From the NCBI RefSeq assembly GCF_039525805.1, contig NZ_BAAAHZ010000007.1: a stretch of 64,000 nt of DNA; one strand, written 5' to 3'. The translations under genes were made by a program, and so were the position numbers. Origin of the DNA: Dietzia natronolimnaea (GTDB lineage Bacteria > Actinomycetota > Actinomycetes > Mycobacteriales > Mycobacteriaceae). A model generated the notes under the pieces. The model made no database searches. It had not been told where the DNA came from and saw nothing but the letters and a program-made list of their open reading frames with translations. Positions 25,765 to 34,579 of the stretch are shown piece by piece; position 1 is the first letter of the stretch; each line of letters begins with the position of its first letter.

Positions 25765-27201
25765 GTGCTCGCTTGGGCAGGTTTTCTCACCATCGGGGTG
25801 ATTCTGGCTCTGCTGCTCTCCAACCGTGTGGCGGCCGTGGTGGCGCTGGCCGGGGTGCCGATCGTCTTCGCCTTGATCGCCGGCTTCGGCCCGGCGGAGA
25901 TTGGCGAGTTCGTCGCCGACGGGCTCGGCGGGGTGGTCGGGGTGACGGTGATGTTCGTCTTCGCCATCACCTACTTCGGGGTGATGCGGGACGCGGGGCT
26001 CTTCGACCCCCTCATCCGACGCATCGTCCGCTGGGCGGGCAACGCCCCGGTCACCATCTGTATGGCCACCACCGCGCTGGCGATGGCCGCTCACCTGGAC
26101 GGCGCCGGGGCCACCACGTTCCTCATCACCATCCCGGCCATGATCCCGCTCTTCGACCGGCTGGGCATGAGCAGGTTGACGCTCAGCGTGTGCGTGGGCC
26201 TGGGCGCGGGCACCATGAACCTGCTGCCCTGGGGTGGACCGACGGCGCGGGCCGCCGCGACGGCCGGCGTCCCGGCCAACGACCTGTGGGTGCCGCTCAT
26301 CCCCGCCCAGCTCGCGGGCATGGTCGCCGCCCTGGCCATCGCCTGGTACCTGGGCGTCCGGGAGTCCCGGCGCCTCGAGAAGACGGCCGCCGTGACGGGG
26401 GCCAGGACGGCGACGACCACCGGTACGACAACGACCGAGACGACGACGACAACGCCCGCAAGCTCCCCGGTCACGGGCACCACCCCGACCTCCGACGAGC
26501 CGGCCCCGACGGGAGAGGCCGAGCCCCCGGCCGCCGACGAGCTGACCGACGAGGAGCGGGCGCTGCGCCGGCCCCGCCTGATGTGGTTCAACGCGGCGCT
26601 GACGATCGCGGTGCTGGCGGCCCTCATCGCCGGACTGGCACCGCCGGAGCTGATCTTCCTCGTCGGCGTCGTGGTGGCCCTGGTGGTCAACTACCCGGGA
26701 TTGAAGAGTCAGACCGCCCGCATCGAGGCCCACGCCACCGGCGCGATGCTCATGGCCACCACGCTGCTGGCCGCGGGCTCGTTCCTCGGCATCCTCGAGG
26801 GCTCCGGGATGATCACGGCGATGGCCGACGCGGCCACCTCGGTGATCCCCGCCTCCGCCGCCCCCGGGCTGCCGGTGATGATCGGAGTGCTCGGCGTTCC
26901 GCTGAGCCTGCTGTTCGGCCCGGACGCCTTTTACTTCGGGGTCCTGCCCGTGCTCAACGCCCTGGGGGAGCAGTACGGCGTCTCCTCCATCGAGATGACG
27001 CAGGCCGCCCTGCTCGGCCAGGAGACGGTCGGCTTCCCGATCAGTCCTCTCACCGGCTCCTTCTACCTGCTCGTGGGTCTGGCCGGGGTGGACATCGGCA
27101 AGCACATCCGAGCCTTGTTCGGCTGGGCGTGGTTGGTGAGCATCGTCATGGTCGTGGTGGCGCTCCTGACCGGCGTGATCGCCTTCGGGGCGACCGCATG
27201 A
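25765..27201 (+). CDS. CitMHS-family citrate/carboxylate:H+ (or metal) symporter
   Basis: A 478-residue membrane protein starting at a GTG preceded by GAAAGGGGC. About 11-12 hydrophobic helices are seen, with CitMHS signatures MAAHLDGAGATTFLITIPAM and MNLLPWGGPTARAAA, and a C-terminal GVPLSLLFGPDAFYFGVLP. It imports citrate-like acids as metal or proton complexes. A central cytoplasmic loop (about 205-265) is unusually long and Thr-rich. It overlaps the AtuA-type gene by ATGA, so transported acid and the downstream enzymes belong to one pathway. Confidence 0.9.
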   Translation: MLAWAGFLTIGVILALLLSNRVAAVVALAGVPIVFALIAGFGPAEIGEFVADGLGGVVGVTVMFVFAITYFGVMRDAGLFDPLIRRIVRWAGNAPVTICMATTALAMAAHLDGAGATTFLITIPAMIPLFDRLGMSRLTLSVCVGLGAGTMNLLPWGGPTARAAATAGVPANDLWVPLIPAQLAGMVAALAIAWYLGVRESRRLEKTAAVTGARTATTTGTTTTETTTTTPASSPVTGTTPTSDEPAPTGEAEPPAADELTDEERALRRPRLMWFNAALTIAVLAALIAGLAPPELIFLVGVVVALVVNYPGLKSQTARIEAHATGAMLMATTLLAAGSFLGILEGSGMITAMADAATSVIPASAAPGLPVMIGVLGVPLSLLFGPDAFYFGVLPVLNALGEQYGVSSIEMTQAALLGQETVGFPISPLTGSFYLLVGLAGVDIGKHIRALFGWAWLVSIVMVVVALLTGVIAFGATA

Positions 27202-28574
27202 GCCGCCGGACGGACCACGTGAACCGCGGCTCGGGCCGCACGATCCGGTTGGGCGCGGGCGCGGGCTTCGCCGGCGACCGCATCGACCCGGCCGCGGAGC
27301 TCGCCCGCAATGCCGAACTCGACTACCTGGTCTTCGAGGTCCTGGGCGAGCGAACGATCGCGTCCGCCAACGCCCAGCGGATCTCCGGCGCGGGCCACGG
27401 ATACGACCCGTTGCTGCGCCGCCGCCTGGAGGCCACGCTGCCGGACTGCCGCCGGCACGGGACCACGATCATCACCAACGGCGGCGCGGCCGACCCGGTC
27501 GCCGCGGGGGCGCTCGCGCGTGACGTCGCCCGGGAGCACGGGGTCGCCGGCACGCGGGTGGGGGTGATCAGCGGCGACGACGTGCTGGACGCCGTGCGCC
27601 GGGCCGACCCCGTCCTGTGGGAGACCGGTCGGCCGCTCTCCTCCGAATCCGACGAGCTGGTCTCCGCCAACGCCTATCTGGGGGCCGCGCCGGTCGCCGA
27701 GGCCCTGGCCGGGGGCGCCGACGTCGTGATCGCCGGCCGGCTCGCCGATCCCGCCCTGTACCTGGGTGCACTCGCCCACGAGCACGGGTGGAACCTGGCC
27801 AGCGATTCCACGCTGCTCGGGCAGGGGACCGTGGTGGGGCACCTGCTGGAGTGCGCGGGCCAGCTGACGGGCGGCTACTTTGCCGACCCCGTCACCAAGC
27901 CCGTCCCGGGACTCGACCGTCTGGGCTTCCCGTTCGCGGACGTGGCCGCCGACGGCGCGGCGGTGTTCTCCAAGCTGCCGGGCTCCGGCGGGCTGCTCGA
28001 CACCCGAACCGTCACCGAGCAGCTGCTGTACGAGGTGGGCGACCCGTCGGCGTACGTCACCCCGGACGTCGTCGCCGATTTCTCCGGCGTGACTCTCGAC
28101 CAGCTCGGCGCGGACCGCGTGCGCGTGACCGGGGGCGCCGGGGCGGCGCGTCCGGACGAGCTCAAGGTCACCCTGGGCTTCCGCGGCGGCTGGCTGGGGG
28201 AGGGGCAGATCAGCTACGCCGGGCCCCGTGCCCTCGCACGCGCGGAGCTGGCTGCGGACATCGTGCGCACTCGGCTCGTCGAAGTCCACGGGCTGGACGC
28301 GGAGGCCGTGCTGGTGGAACTGATCGGGGCCCGAGCCGCCTTCCGGGGACTGGCCGAGGCCGGTGACCCGGTCGAGGTCCGGCTGCGGGTGGCGGCCCGC
28401 GTCCCGGACCGGGTGGCGGCCGAGGCGGTGGGCTGGGAGGTCGAGTCGCTGTACACCAACGGACCGGCCGCGGGCGGCGGCGCCCGGAAGCACGTGCAGG
28501 AGGTGCTGGCCATCCGTTCCTGCACCCTGCCACGCGCGCTGGTCCGCACCCACGTCAGCATCGAGGAGGCCTGA
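27198..28574 (+). CDS. AtuA-family (DUF1446) acyclic terpene utilisation protein
   Basis: A 458-residue protein from the ATG at 27198, overlapping the transporter stop. The DUF1446 features are RLGAGAGFAGDRIDPAAELA (about 16-35), LDYLVFEVLGERTIA, ITNGGAADP, DVVIAGRLADPALYLG and LECAGQLTGGYFADP. AtuA of Pseudomonas is needed for citronellol/geraniol catabolism; its reaction is unresolved. With the following small AtuA-like protein it forms a two-piece version of the longer AtuA found elsewhere. The frame that extends upstream into the transporter gene is only a shadow. Confidence 0.85.
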   Translation: MSRRTDHVNRGSGRTIRLGAGAGFAGDRIDPAAELARNAELDYLVFEVLGERTIASANAQRISGAGHGYDPLLRRRLEATLPDCRRHGTTIITNGGAADPVAAGALARDVAREHGVAGTRVGVISGDDVLDAVRRADPVLWETGRPLSSESDELVSANAYLGAAPVAEALAGGADVVIAGRLADPALYLGALAHEHGWNLASDSTLLGQGTVVGHLLECAGQLTGGYFADPVTKPVPGLDRLGFPFADVAADGAAVFSKLPGSGGLLDTRTVTEQLLYEVGDPSAYVTPDVVADFSGVTLDQLGADRVRVTGGAGAARPDELKVTLGFRGGWLGEGQISYAGPRALARAELAADIVRTRLVEVHGLDAEAVLVELIGARAAFRGLAEAGDPVEVRLRVAARVPDRVAAEAVGWEVESLYTNGPAAGGGARKHVQEVLAIRSCTLPRALVRTHVSIEEA

Positions 28575-28888
28575 TGAGAACCGTCGACGACTATGCCGAT
28601 GTCCGAACCGGGGACAAGGGCGACACCCTCATCCTTGACGTCCTAGCCCGGGACGACGCCGCGTACCAGCTGCTCAGCGAGGCGCTGACGGCCGAGGCGG
28701 TGGCCGCGCACTACGCCCTGGACCTCACCGGACCCGTCGTACGCCGACTCCTGCCCGGTCTGCGTGCGCTGGTGTTTGTTTTGCCCGGCGCGCTGGGGGG
28801 CGGTGTGACCGGGTCGCCTGTGCTCGACGGTCACGGCAAGGCGTTGAGTTACCACCTGCTGAGCTACCGCCTGGCCGCGGACACATAG
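28574..28888 (+). CDS. AtuA C-terminal-like small protein
   Basis: A 104-residue protein whose ATG overlaps the upstream TGA by one base (TGATG). The start has DYADVRTGDKGDTLILDVLA, containing the RTGDKG motif that marks the C-terminal ferredoxin-fold domain of AtuA-type proteins. The later segment LPGLRALVFVLPGALGGGVT fits the same domain. It is encoded as a separate polypeptide and probably forms a complex with the DUF1446 protein. It ends only 9 bases from the convergent TauE gene. Confidence 0.85.
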   Translation: MRTVDDYADVRTGDKGDTLILDVLARDDAAYQLLSEALTAEAVAAHYALDLTGPVVRRLLPGLRALVFVLPGALGGGVTGSPVLDGHGKALSYHLLSYRLAADT

Positions 28889-28897
28889 AACACCCCG

Positions 28898-29665
28898 TCA
28901 GAACACCCCGGCCACGCTCCCGACCCCTCGCACGAGGAGCGCGAGAGCGCCGGCGGACACCACAACCACCGCGACCCTGCGTCCCGCCTCCGCAGTGACC
29001 CGCCTCGCCACGAGTCCGCCGAGGAGGAGGCCGACCGGCACCATCGCCACGACGAGCCCGATCACCGGCAGCGGCGGTAGTCCGGAGATCGGCGCGGCGC
29101 CCAGGCCGACCTTGGTGATGACCGAGGTCAATCCCATGGTGAAGAAGATGGGTTGCAGGGTCGCCGCGAAGGACCGTTGGTTCCAGTTGGTGGCCTGTGC
29201 GTAGACCAGCATCGCGGGCGCGGCCACGCCCACGGCGGTGTTGAGGAACCCTCCGGCCGTGCCGGCCACCGCGGCCGGCACGGCACCGCTGACGGGCGGG
29301 ATGCGTACGAGGGCCGTCATCAGCAGCGTGCCTATCAGGGCGGCCCCGATGATCACCTCGAGCCAGCTGCGGTCGGCGGCGCCGACCAGGAGCGCACCGG
29401 GCACGGATCCCACGACGATCAGGGGCGCGAGGTGGCGGTACCGGCGCCAGTCGATGTCGCGGCGGAGCGTGATGCCAATGAGCACGGCGGAGACGGTGGT
29501 GGTGACGTTGGTCAGCAGTACCCCGGCGACGGGCCCGAGGAGCAGGGTGAGGGTGGGTGCCACCACCAGCCCGACCCCCATCCCGCTGACTCGCTGCAGG
29601 ACCGTGCCCAGGATGACGGACGCCGCCGCGACTATCAGCAGGAGGGGACCGAGGTCGGCGGGCAT
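28898..29665 (-). CDS. TauE/SafE-family sulfite/organosulfonate exporter
   Basis: A 255-residue permease from the ATG at 29665 (MPADLGPLLL); an ATG at 29677 adds four residues. About eight hydrophobic helices are seen with family motifs SGMGVGLVVAPTLTLLLGP and GGFLNTAVGVAAPAMLVYAQ. Members export sulfite, sulfoacetate or related anions. It lies downstream of the LRR gene, 52 bases away, and convergent with the AtuA unit. A relic of a second TauE-like C-terminus lies at 17787-17891. Confidence 0.88.
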   Translation of the reverse strand: MPADLGPLLLIVAAASVILGTVLQRVSGMGVGLVVAPTLTLLLGPVAGVLLTNVTTTVSAVLIGITLRRDIDWRRYRHLAPLIVVGSVPGALLVGAADRSWLEVIIGAALIGTLLMTALVRIPPVSGAVPAAVAGTAGGFLNTAVGVAAPAMLVYAQATNWNQRSFAATLQPIFFTMGLTSVITKVGLGAAPISGLPPLPVIGLVVAMVPVGLLLGGLVARRVTAEAGRRVAVVVVSAGALALLVRGVGSVAGVF

Positions 29666-29717
29666 GGCCCACAGCATTCCAGGCCAGTCACCCGGGAGTG
29701 CCGCCGGCCGCGGGAGG

Positions 29718-30956
29718 TCAGTCTCCGGGGACGGCCTCCAGGGCGCCGAGGCTGCCCAGGTTGAGAGAGGTCGAGCTCACGAGTGGGGGTCGGGTCGAGT
29801 CCTGGGAGTACTTCCAGCCGGCTCGCAGGGTGAGATCCGAGGTGAGGGGTGCCTGGGGATCGAAGGGTCGCTTCGGGTAGAGCTGCGTGAACCACCCGGT
29901 GAAGACGTGCGACGGGCGAACCGGATCGGCCGGCATGGTCAGGGGGGCACCCGGCCAGACGATCTCGGGCTCGACGATCGACCCGCTGACACCGGTGTCG
30001 AAGGTAAGCGTGTAGGCGGGCATCGCGGTGTAAACGTGCCACTCGGGGGTGGTGAAGCCCTGCTGAGGGGTCTGCCCCTGGTGCCGGGCGTGGAACGCCA
30101 CGGTGAGTCCCGCGGCGGTCCCCAAAGAGGGGTATTGCTGGTCGGCTCCGGTGATCGTGGCCGGTGCCGGTCCGGTGAACCGGACCTGCGTCAGTTCGGG
30201 ATTGAAGCCGAACGCACCTTCACCGATGGAAGTGAGGCTGTCGGGCAGCAGGACTGACGTCAACCGGTTCGCTTCGAAAGCCCAGTTGCCGATGGTGCCG
30301 AGAGACTCGGGTAGGGCAACCGATGTCAGGCGATTCGCACTGAACGCGTTAGCGCCGATGGCCGTAAGACCATCGTGAAGTGTTATCGATTCCAAACGGT
30401 TGATATGGAATGCACCGGCACCCACGGTGGTGAGGCTCTCGGGGAGGGCGACCGACGTGAGCCGGTTCTCGGCGAACGCGTGGTAGCCGATGGTGGTGAG
30501 ACTGTGGGACATGGTCAACGACGTCAAGTGGTTCTGGGCGAACGCGTGCCCGCCGACGGTGGTGAGAGTGTCCGGCAGGGTGAGCGATCCCAATTGGTTG
30601 CCGTAGAACGCCGCGTACCCGATCGAGGCGAGCGCGTTGGGCAGAGTCACAGAGGTGAGTTGCCGTCTGTCGCAGGCATAGTCGCCGATATCTGTGACGG
30701 CGTAGTCGGTTCCCTCGATGGTGACGGTGTCCGGCACGCTGATGGTGGGCCCGGCGGTCCCGCAGGACGTGACGGTAGCTCCGGCAGTGGGGTTGCCCGG
30801 GGTGGCGACATACGTCAGACCGTCGATGGTGACGGGCGCTGCGGCAGCGCGCGCTGGTGAGAGCTGAGTGAGTGCGGTTGCACTCAGCAGCACTGCAGAG
30901 AGGAGCGCGAGGCCGCGGCGGGTTGCTCTGGCAGCGGTGGGCGGTGAGGGGTGCAT
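29718..30956 (-). CDS. Secreted BspA-type leucine-rich repeat protein
   Basis: A 412-residue protein. A Sec signal peptide (ATRRGLALLSAVLLSATAL, cleavage after about residue 38) follows an AGGGAG ribosome-binding site. Residues about 85-265 contain eight 23-residue LRR_5 repeats with the consensus NRLTSVALPESLTTIGxxAF. A Listeria-Bacteroides (InlB B-repeat-like) domain follows (FTGWFTQLYPKRPFDP). No LPXTG anchor is visible. The protein is extracellular and probably binds proteins or sugars. The C-terminal SLNLGSLGALE resembles the GSL peptide at 21804. Confidence 0.88.
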   Translation of the reverse strand: MHPSPPTAARATRRGLALLSAVLLSATALTQLSPARAAAAPVTIDGLTYVATPGNPTAGATVTSCGTAGPTISVPDTVTIEGTDYAVTDIGDYACDRRQLTSVTLPNALASIGYAAFYGNQLGSLTLPDTLTTVGGHAFAQNHLTSLTMSHSLTTIGYHAFAENRLTSVALPESLTTVGAGAFHINRLESITLHDGLTAIGANAFSANRLTSVALPESLGTIGNWAFEANRLTSVLLPDSLTSIGEGAFGFNPELTQVRFTGPAPATITGADQQYPSLGTAAGLTVAFHARHQGQTPQQGFTTPEWHVYTAMPAYTLTFDTGVSGSIVEPEIVWPGAPLTMPADPVRPSHVFTGWFTQLYPKRPFDPQAPLTSDLTLRAGWKYSQDSTRPPLVSSTSLNLGSLGALEAVPGD

Positions 30957-31028
30957 GGGGGTCTCCCTGGGTGAGCATCACACCGAGGAGGGGCCGGAGT
31001 GCCCGTGAGGGATCAGCGGTGTTGCCTG

Positions 31029-31056
31029 ATCTTAACGGCGTTCATAAGAAATGTAA
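31029..31056 (-). promoter_or_regulatory. Putative promoter of the LRR gene
   Basis: On the minus strand TTACAT (31051-31056) and TAAGAT (31029-31034) are spaced by 16 bases and lie about 75 bases upstream of the ATG at 30956. It is the only AT-rich promoter-like site in the divergent spacer with Ku. Confidence 0.3.
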
Positions 31057-31163
31057 GGGCATTCTGTGCAGTTGGTCGTACGCTCCGCAGCTCAGCACGG
31101 CGGGCTGCCCTGACGGTCCTCCGTCCGGCTGCCCCGAGCCCCCTTCTGGCGCATACTGTCCCC

Positions 31164-32099
31164 ATGCGATCCATCTGGAAGGGCGAGGTCTCCTTTGGTC
31201 TGGTGAACGTGCCGGTCAAGGTGTATTCGGCAACCGAGGACCACGATCTGCACGCGCGGCAGGTCGACAAAAAAGACGGCGTACGGATCCGCTACAAGAA
31301 GGTGCGGGACGACAACGGCGAGGAGGTCGAGTTCTCGGACATCGCCAAGGCGTACGAGTCCGAGGACGGCGAGATGGTCATCCTCACCAAGGAGGAGCTG
31401 GCGAGCCTGCCGGTGGAGCAGTCCCACGAGATCGAGGTGACGGAGTTCGTCCCGGCCGATCAGGTGGATCCGGTGGCCTTTGACAACGCCTACTTCCTGG
31501 AGCCAGCGTCGCGCTCCAACCGGGCGTACGTGCTGATGCGGGAGGCGCTGGAGTCCACGGATCGGTTGGCGATCTGCACGTTCACGCTGCGCAACCGCAC
31601 TCGATTGTGCGCGATGCGGGTGTACAAGGACATCCTGATGCTGCAGACCTTGCTGTGGCCGGATGAGATTCGCCCGGCGATCCTGGAGGGCCTGGACAAG
31701 GAGGCCAAGGTCCGGCCGCAGGAGGTCAAGATGGCCGCCTCGCTGATCGAGACCATGGCCGCGGATTTCGAGCCGGAGAAGTACGAGGACGACTACCAGC
31801 TGCAGCTCAAGGAGCTCATCGAGGCCAAGGCGGCCGGGGGAGAAGCGTTCACGGTCGCCGAGCGCGAGGAGGCCAGCGACGACGACGGTGACGACGAGGT
31901 GGCCGACCTGTTGGCCGCCCTGCGCGCGAGCGTGAAGGACCGCGGGGGAGACGCCGAGTCCGACGACGACGAGGACTCCAGCTCGAAGAAGAAGCCCGCG
32001 AAGAAGAGCAGCTCGAGTTCGGCGAAGAAGAGCGCGGCTAAGAAGGCGCCTGCGAAGAAGTCGGCGGCGAAGAAGCCGCCTGCCAAGAAATCCGCTTGA
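31164..32099 (+). CDS. ku: Ku protein (non-homologous end joining)
   Basis: A 311-residue bacterial Ku from the ATG at 31164 (MRSIWKGEVSFGLVNVPVKV), the conserved N-terminus. The beta-barrel DNA-ring core covers about residues 1-250 (GVRIRYKKV, LTKEELASLP, FVPADQVDPVAFDNAYFLEP, ELIEAKAAGG). The last about 50 residues are a Lys/Ala/Pro/Ser tail (KKAPAKKSAAKKPPAKKSA) like the extended C-termini of mycobacterial Ku, which bind DNA and LigD. It binds double-strand ends and recruits LigD, encoded separately at 11057-13759. Confidence 0.95.
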   Translation: MRSIWKGEVSFGLVNVPVKVYSATEDHDLHARQVDKKDGVRIRYKKVRDDNGEEVEFSDIAKAYESEDGEMVILTKEELASLPVEQSHEIEVTEFVPADQVDPVAFDNAYFLEPASRSNRAYVLMREALESTDRLAICTFTLRNRTRLCAMRVYKDILMLQTLLWPDEIRPAILEGLDKEAKVRPQEVKMAASLIETMAADFEPEKYEDDYQLQLKELIEAKAAGGEAFTVAEREEASDDDGDDEVADLLAALRASVKDRGGDAESDDDEDSSSKKKPAKKSSSSSAKKSAAKKAPAKKSAAKKPPAKKSA

Positions 32100-32160
32100 C
32101 GCCCCCGGGGGCCCCGCTGAGAAGCTGACGGTTGTGAAGTAGCCGGGGGGTTCCTATAGT

Positions 32161-32192
32161 GGGGGTCAGTCGGTGGCGAAACTGACACCCCC
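32161..32192 (+). terminator. Hairpin downstream of ku
   Basis: GGGGGTCAGT (32161-32170) pairs with ACTGACACCCCC (32181-32192) with one bulged base and a 10-base loop. It lies 61 bases after the ku stop and probably ends that transcript. The rest of the 250-base gap to 32353 shows no gene. Confidence 0.45.
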
Positions 32193-32352
32193 TCAAGTTG
32201 TCGCCGACTCCGCCTCGGTGCGCGGTTTACGCTGACCATCCCCCGGTCGCGGACGTGCATCGTGCGACAGAGTCGCCGGCGGCCGTTGGACCCCCCTCCG
32301 CGGCCGCTGGCGATTCGCCTTTTATCAGGATGTCCCCACGTTCTCTACAGGG

Positions 32353-33018
32353 TCAGCAGGCGGGTTTGAGAAGCGCCTTCACGTACCCCCCGGTCTCGTG
32401 CAAGAGGGCCTCTTTCCGCGACTTCGACAGCGGTCGAGGTGTGTCCGTCACGGAGAAGGCGCCGTCGAAGCACTGCTCAAAGTAGATCCGGACACGCGAC
32501 ACGTGGCCCCAATAGGTCACTACCAATAACGACTCGTACCCCCGTTCGCGGGCGATTCGAGTGACCGCGGTGGTCTCACCCTCGGTGGTGTCAATGTCGG
32601 GTGCGAAGCACTCGATGTCGATGCTGCGGCCGTCCCTGGCGCGGACTGGACTGGAGGCGCAGTAGGCGTCGATGACGTCTGCGTACGTCCCGGTCGAACT
32701 GGATGGCCGGGAGACGAGAACGCGGTCCGCCACCCCTCGCTCGGCGAGGTGTCGGGCGTAGATGTACCTGTCATCGTTAGCCCCCGCTACCACCACGATT
32801 GCGTCCACGCGGTCGGGAGAGTCGACCCGCGGATGAAGTACCGCGCTGCCAGCGGAAAGGCCTGCCACGGTCGCGACCAGCGCAAAGACTGTCGTGGCAA
32901 CAATTCCCGTTCTCTCGGGGTGGAATCGGCGCCTCACAATTACGAGACTACGGAGTTGGCCCTGCGGTCGCCCTGAGGGCAATCGGCCATCCCGGAAGCG
33001 CACACATTGTGAAGCCAT
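32353..33018 (-). CDS. YdcF/ElyC-type DUF218 membrane protein
   Basis: About 221 residues from the ATG at 33018, which has AGGATGAAC before it; a GTG at 32937 and an ATG at 33024 are alternatives. One N-terminal membrane helix (GIVATTVFALVATVAGL) precedes a DUF218 domain: DAIVVVAGANDDRYIYARHL, GVADRVLVSRPSSSTGTYAD, GETTAVTRIARERGYESLLV and TYWGHVSRVRIYF. These proteins act in envelope polymer metabolism. It is divergent from the polysaccharide operon and may belong to it functionally. Confidence 0.8.
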   Translation of the reverse strand: MASQCVRFRDGRLPSGRPQGQLRSLVIVRRRFHPERTGIVATTVFALVATVAGLSAGSAVLHPRVDSPDRVDAIVVVAGANDDRYIYARHLAERGVADRVLVSRPSSSTGTYADVIDAYCASSPVRARDGRSIDIECFAPDIDTTEGETTAVTRIARERGYESLLVVTYWGHVSRVRIYFEQCFDGAFSVTDTPRPLSKSRKEALLHETGGYVKALLKPAC

Positions 33019-33041
33019 GTTCATCCTGTGAACGAAGGATG

Positions 33042-33110
33042 CTGAGGGCGACCTCAGCCAAGTAGTGTCATCGATTGGCCCGAGCCGCATCAAGTGAACC
33101 GGGTCACTTC
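33042..33110. promoter_or_regulatory. Two inverted repeats upstream of the polysaccharide operon
   Basis: CTGAGG/CCTCAG (33042-33057, 4-base centre) and AAGTGAACC/GGGTCACTT (33093-33110, no spacer, one mismatch) lie between the divergent DUF218 and Wzz-kinase genes. The second ends 30 bases before the GTG start and is an operator-like palindrome. Confidence 0.4.
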
Positions 33111-33139
33111 TGTGACTGAATCAACGAAAGGACCCTGGA

Positions 33140-34534
33140 GTGGACCTGCGGGACCTGCTGTCCGTGCTTCGAGCCCGCTGGATAGTGATAGTGGCGGCCA
33201 CGCTTCTGGGAGGTCTTCTTGCGCTCGGGATGAGTCTGCTCACCACCCCCACGTATCAGGCAAGGGTTCAGTTTTACGTCACGGTGGCCGCAGGCGACAG
33301 CGCCGCCGCAGCGTACCAGGGGTCCCTTGGTGCGCAACAGCGAGTGCAGTCCTACGCGGAGCTGGTCAAAAGCACTGATATCGCCCAGCAGGTAGTGGCA
33401 GCCACAGGGGTTGACCTCCCTGCAAGTCAGGTAGCTGCCGAGACCACGGCCACGGCGGACGCCAACACAGTTCTCCTTAATCTGACGGTGACACACGCGG
33501 ACCCCCAGCGTGCGCTGCAGTTGGCGGAGGGCTTCGGAGAGGTGCTACCCGTAGTCATCAATATCCTAGAGACTCCAGATGGCGGAGGCCCCGCGCTGGC
33601 CAAGCTCACCGTGGTCAATCCCCCCGCTTTGCCGACTGCGCCCGTGGCACCCAATACCGAGCAGAATGTAGCTATCGGGCTCGTACTGGGGCTGCTCGCG
33701 GGCGTCGGTCTGGTCCTGCTCATCAGCACTTTGGATCGACGCATCAAATCTAAAGAGCAGCTGGAGGAGCTCACTGCCAGGCCAGTGGTGGGATCAATAC
33801 CGTTCCGGAAGAGCGAGGACAAAGAGGAGGGTGCTGAGCACCTCGTTCCCTTCCGTGAAGGGCACTCCCCGGCGGCGGAAGCCTTCAGGCGGCTCCGAAC
33901 CAACCTCCAATTCCTTAATGTGGACAATCCTCCGCGCGTCATAGTGCTGACCTCGTCTGTGGCAACGGAGGGCAAGTCTGAAACCGCCATAAACCTCTCG
34001 CTCGCTCTCGCGGAGTCGGGCAACCGGGTCATCCTGGTCGAGGCGGACCTTCGTCGGCCACTTGTGGTTAGCTACATGTCAATGCCCGACAAGGTTGGCC
34101 TGACCAACATTCTTTCCGGCCAGGCTGGCTTCGAGGACGTGGTTCAGGAGACGCGACACGACGGCGTGGATCTACTGGCGTGCGGTCCGCTTCCCCCGAA
34201 TCCTTCGGAGTTGCTCGCCTCAGAGATGGCACGGCACCTCATCGATGAACTGCGCCGGACGTACGACTACGTCATCATCGACTCTCCGCCGTTGCTTCCC
34301 GTGACTGATGGTGCACTGCTTGCCCGCATTGCTGATGGCGCGCTGCTGGTAGTGCGGTCCCACCGCACAACCAGCGATCAGATCGCCCAAGCGTTGGACA
34401 ACCTGGAGAAGGCAGACGCCACGCTGCTGGGCCTGGTAACAGTTGCTAACAAGCCCGCGAAGAAGGGCTCGAGTGGTTACTACGACTCGTACTACTACAC
34501 ATCCCGAGAGTCTTCAGCATTTAAGCGGTCCTGA
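33140..34534 (+). CDS. Polysaccharide co-polymerase with fused BY-kinase (Wzz/CpsD)
   Basis: A 464-residue protein starting at GTG 33140 after GAAAGGACCC. The N-terminal Wzz domain has two membrane helices (about 14-35 and 176-197) around an extracellular loop. The C-terminal bacterial tyrosine kinase shows Walker A VATEGKSETA (about 275), Walker A' ILVEADLRRP and Walker B YVIIDSPPL. A Tyr cluster at the C-terminus (GYYDSYYYTS) is the autophosphorylation site. It controls chain length in Wzy-dependent polymer export. First gene of the plus-strand operon. Confidence 0.92.
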   Translation: MDLRDLLSVLRARWIVIVAATLLGGLLALGMSLLTTPTYQARVQFYVTVAAGDSAAAAYQGSLGAQQRVQSYAELVKSTDIAQQVVAATGVDLPASQVAAETTATADANTVLLNLTVTHADPQRALQLAEGFGEVLPVVINILETPDGGGPALAKLTVVNPPALPTAPVAPNTEQNVAIGLVLGLLAGVGLVLLISTLDRRIKSKEQLEELTARPVVGSIPFRKSEDKEEGAEHLVPFREGHSPAAEAFRRLRTNLQFLNVDNPPRVIVLTSSVATEGKSETAINLSLALAESGNRVILVEADLRRPLVVSYMSMPDKVGLTNILSGQAGFEDVVQETRHDGVDLLACGPLPPNPSELLASEMARHLIDELRRTYDYVIIDSPPLLPVTDGALLARIADGALLVVRSHRTTSDQIAQALDNLEKADATLLGLVTVANKPAKKGSSGYYDSYYYTSRESSAFKRS

Positions 34535-34579
34535 TGCGCCCATTGTGCAGAACCCTCGTTGCCAAACGGAGACCCGGAC

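Noticed and set aside
25722..28574. A 950-codon open frame spanning the CitMHS region and the AtuA-type gene
   Set aside because: The first 492 codons are a shadow of the transporter gene with Arg/Gly-rich composition. Only the part from the ATG at 27198 is protein-like.
32200..32352. Riboswitch between ku and the DUF218 gene
   Set aside because: GC-rich hairpins are present but no conserved riboswitch core is recognisable, and ku lies upstream rather than downstream of it.
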